Of a DNA stretch of 64,000 bases, positions 63,103 through 64,000 are shown piece by piece. The notes beneath the pieces are model-generated. The model was not told where the DNA came from. It searched no databases and worked only from the letters and a program-made list of their open reading frames with translations. How positions within the stretch are numbered: position 1 is the stretch's first letter; each line of letters begins with the position of its first letter. The position numbers and the translations under genes were made by a program. The stretch comes from Halioglobus sp. (GTDB taxonomy: Bacteria; Pseudomonadota; Gammaproteobacteria; Pseudomonadales; Halieaceae): positions 1 through 64,000 of the forward strand of contig JABSPW010000004.1 of NCBI GenBank assembly GCA_013214285.1, given 5' to 3'.

Positions 63103-64000
63103 TGAGCACTGCAGAACAAATCTCCACCAATGAGGACTACAGGGTAGCCAACATCTCACTCGCGCAGTGGGGCCGTCGAGAGCTGGAAATCGCCGAGAGC
63201 GAAATGCCGGCTCTGATGGCTATGCGCGCTAAGTATGCCGCCAGCAAACCCCTCGCCGGCGCGAAAATTCTCGGTTGCATACACATGACCATACAGACCG
63301 GCGTCCTCATTGAAACTCTCATCGAACTGGGTGCCGAGGTCCGCTGGTCTTCCTGTAATATTTTCTCTACTCAGGATCACGCAGCAGCGGCGATTGCTGC
63401 TGCCGGCATCCCCGTATTTGCCTGGAAGGGTGAAACGGAAGAAGAGTATGACTGGTGTATTGAGCAGACCATTCTCAAGGATGGCAAGCCCTGGGCAGCC
63501 AATATGGTGCTAGACGACGGCGGCGATCTGACCGCCATGCTCCACGACAAGTACCCCGAAATGCTCGAAAAAATACACGGTATTACCGAGGAAACCACTA
63601 CGGGGGTGCACCGTCTGCAGGAGATGCTCGAGCACGGTACGCTGCAAGTTCCCGCTATCAACGTCAACGACTCGGTAACCAAGTCCAAGAACGACAACAA
63701 GTATGGGTGTCGCCATAGCCTGAATGACGCCATCAAACGCGGTACAGACCACCTGATGGCGGGTAAAAAAGCGCTGGTCATTGGGTACGGTGACGTCGGC
63801 AAGGGCTCATCACAGTCCCTGCGACAGGAAGGCATGATCGTCAAGATCGCGGAAATAGATCCGATTTGCGCCATGCAGGCCTGCATGGATGGTTTCGAAG
63901 TTGTATCCGCCTATAAGTGTGGTGTAAACGATGGTACCGAGGACTGTATCAACACAGAGCTGCTGCAAACGACCGATCTCGTTGTGACCACCACAGGCAA
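63103..64000 (+). CDS. ahcY: adenosylhomocysteinase, 3'-truncated by window edge
   Basis: The visible 299 residues of S-adenosylhomocysteine hydrolase include [50 protein letters not shown], the substrate/catalytic [17 protein letters not shown] and the NAD site [17 protein letters not shown]. It splits S-adenosylhomocysteine into adenosine and homocysteine. The gene runs off the right edge and was missed by the ORF track for that reason. I chose ATG 63103 because AGAGGA lies nine bases upstream; ATG 63097 is only three bases away. It is the third gene of the sahR-metK-ahcY unit. Confidence 0.95.

Noticed and set aside
1-64000. CRISPR arrays, prophage, insertion sequences, toxin-antitoxin pairs or defence islands
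   Set aside because: No regular repeats, transposase, integrase or phage motifs were seen on either strand; gene order is ancestral housekeeping.

Overview
The window reads as a contiguous chromosomal segment of a marine-type gammaproteobacterium, close in gene content to the Halieaceae/Cellvibrionales (OM60/NOR5-like) group. This rests on gene content and on gene order shared with Pseudomonas (zapA-6S RNA-ygfA, pepP-ubiH-ubiI, ptsP-rppH, lgt-thyA, ilvA-rpiA, tkt-epd-pgk-fba, sahR-metK). It also rests on a Vibrio/Shewanella-style TtpC TonB operon and a TonB receptor followed by a TPR-sulfotransferase. The genus is an inference. No phage, insertion sequence, CRISPR array, tRNA or rRNA was seen. 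Both ends cut genes: a TauE-like exporter at the left and ahcY at the right.

Layout. 0-7 kb: exporter fragment; a three-gene ABC/Gld-like operon whose permease is fused to a GldG-like domain; a MarC membrane protein; a lone enoyl-CoA hydratase. 7-14.5 kb: a small PepSY-like secreted protein, then a minus-strand operon for valine/isobutyryl-CoA breakdown (acylating aldehyde dehydrogenase, acyl-CoA dehydrogenase, enoyl-CoA hydratase, 3-hydroxyisobutyryl-CoA hydrolase, mmsB) with a LysR regulator upstream. 14.7-23 kb: lipoproteins, 2-hydroxyacid dehydrogenase, HIT protein, ubiX, NTF2-like protein, coniferyl-type aldehyde dehydrogenase, VOC protein, orphan solute-binding protein, glycerophosphodiesterase. 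23-26 kb: pyk-glk and a cold-shock gene, closed by a two-way terminator.

26-32 kb: an energy-transduction operon read right to left: DUF3450, TtpC-like ExbB, ExbB, two ExbD, TonB, TPR protein. 32-38 kb: folA, thyA, lgt, NRDE protein, ptsP, rppH. 38-46 kb: HAD hydrolase, a decayed rlmI-like rRNA methyltransferase with its centre deleted, an isolated gcvH, ubiI-like and ubiH monooxygenases, pepP, ygfB-like, TIGR02449 protein, zapA, 6S RNA, ygfA. 46-55 kb: ilvA, rpiA, GlcD-like oxidase, TonB receptor, TPR-sulfotransferase, alpha/beta hydrolase. 55-64 kb: fba, pgk, epd and tkt on the minus strand, divergent from sahR-metK-ahcY, with a perfect 24-bp palindrome between the two groups.

How the genes work together: central carbon flow (glk, pyk, epd, pgk, fba, tkt, rpiA), one-carbon/methyl-cycle metabolism (folA, thyA, ygfA, gcvH, metK, ahcY with a local SahR-type repressor), ubiquinone synthesis (ubiX, ubiH, ubiI-like), and TonB-powered uptake. 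I found no convincing wholly new system. The items most worth a second look are the SahR-type palindrome, the rlmI remnant, the AdhE-type dehydrogenase replacing mmsA in the valine operon, the ABC permease-GldG fusion, the receptor/sulfotransferase pair, the duplicated DUF3012 lipoprotein and a possible unlisted 48-residue membrane protein next to ygfA.
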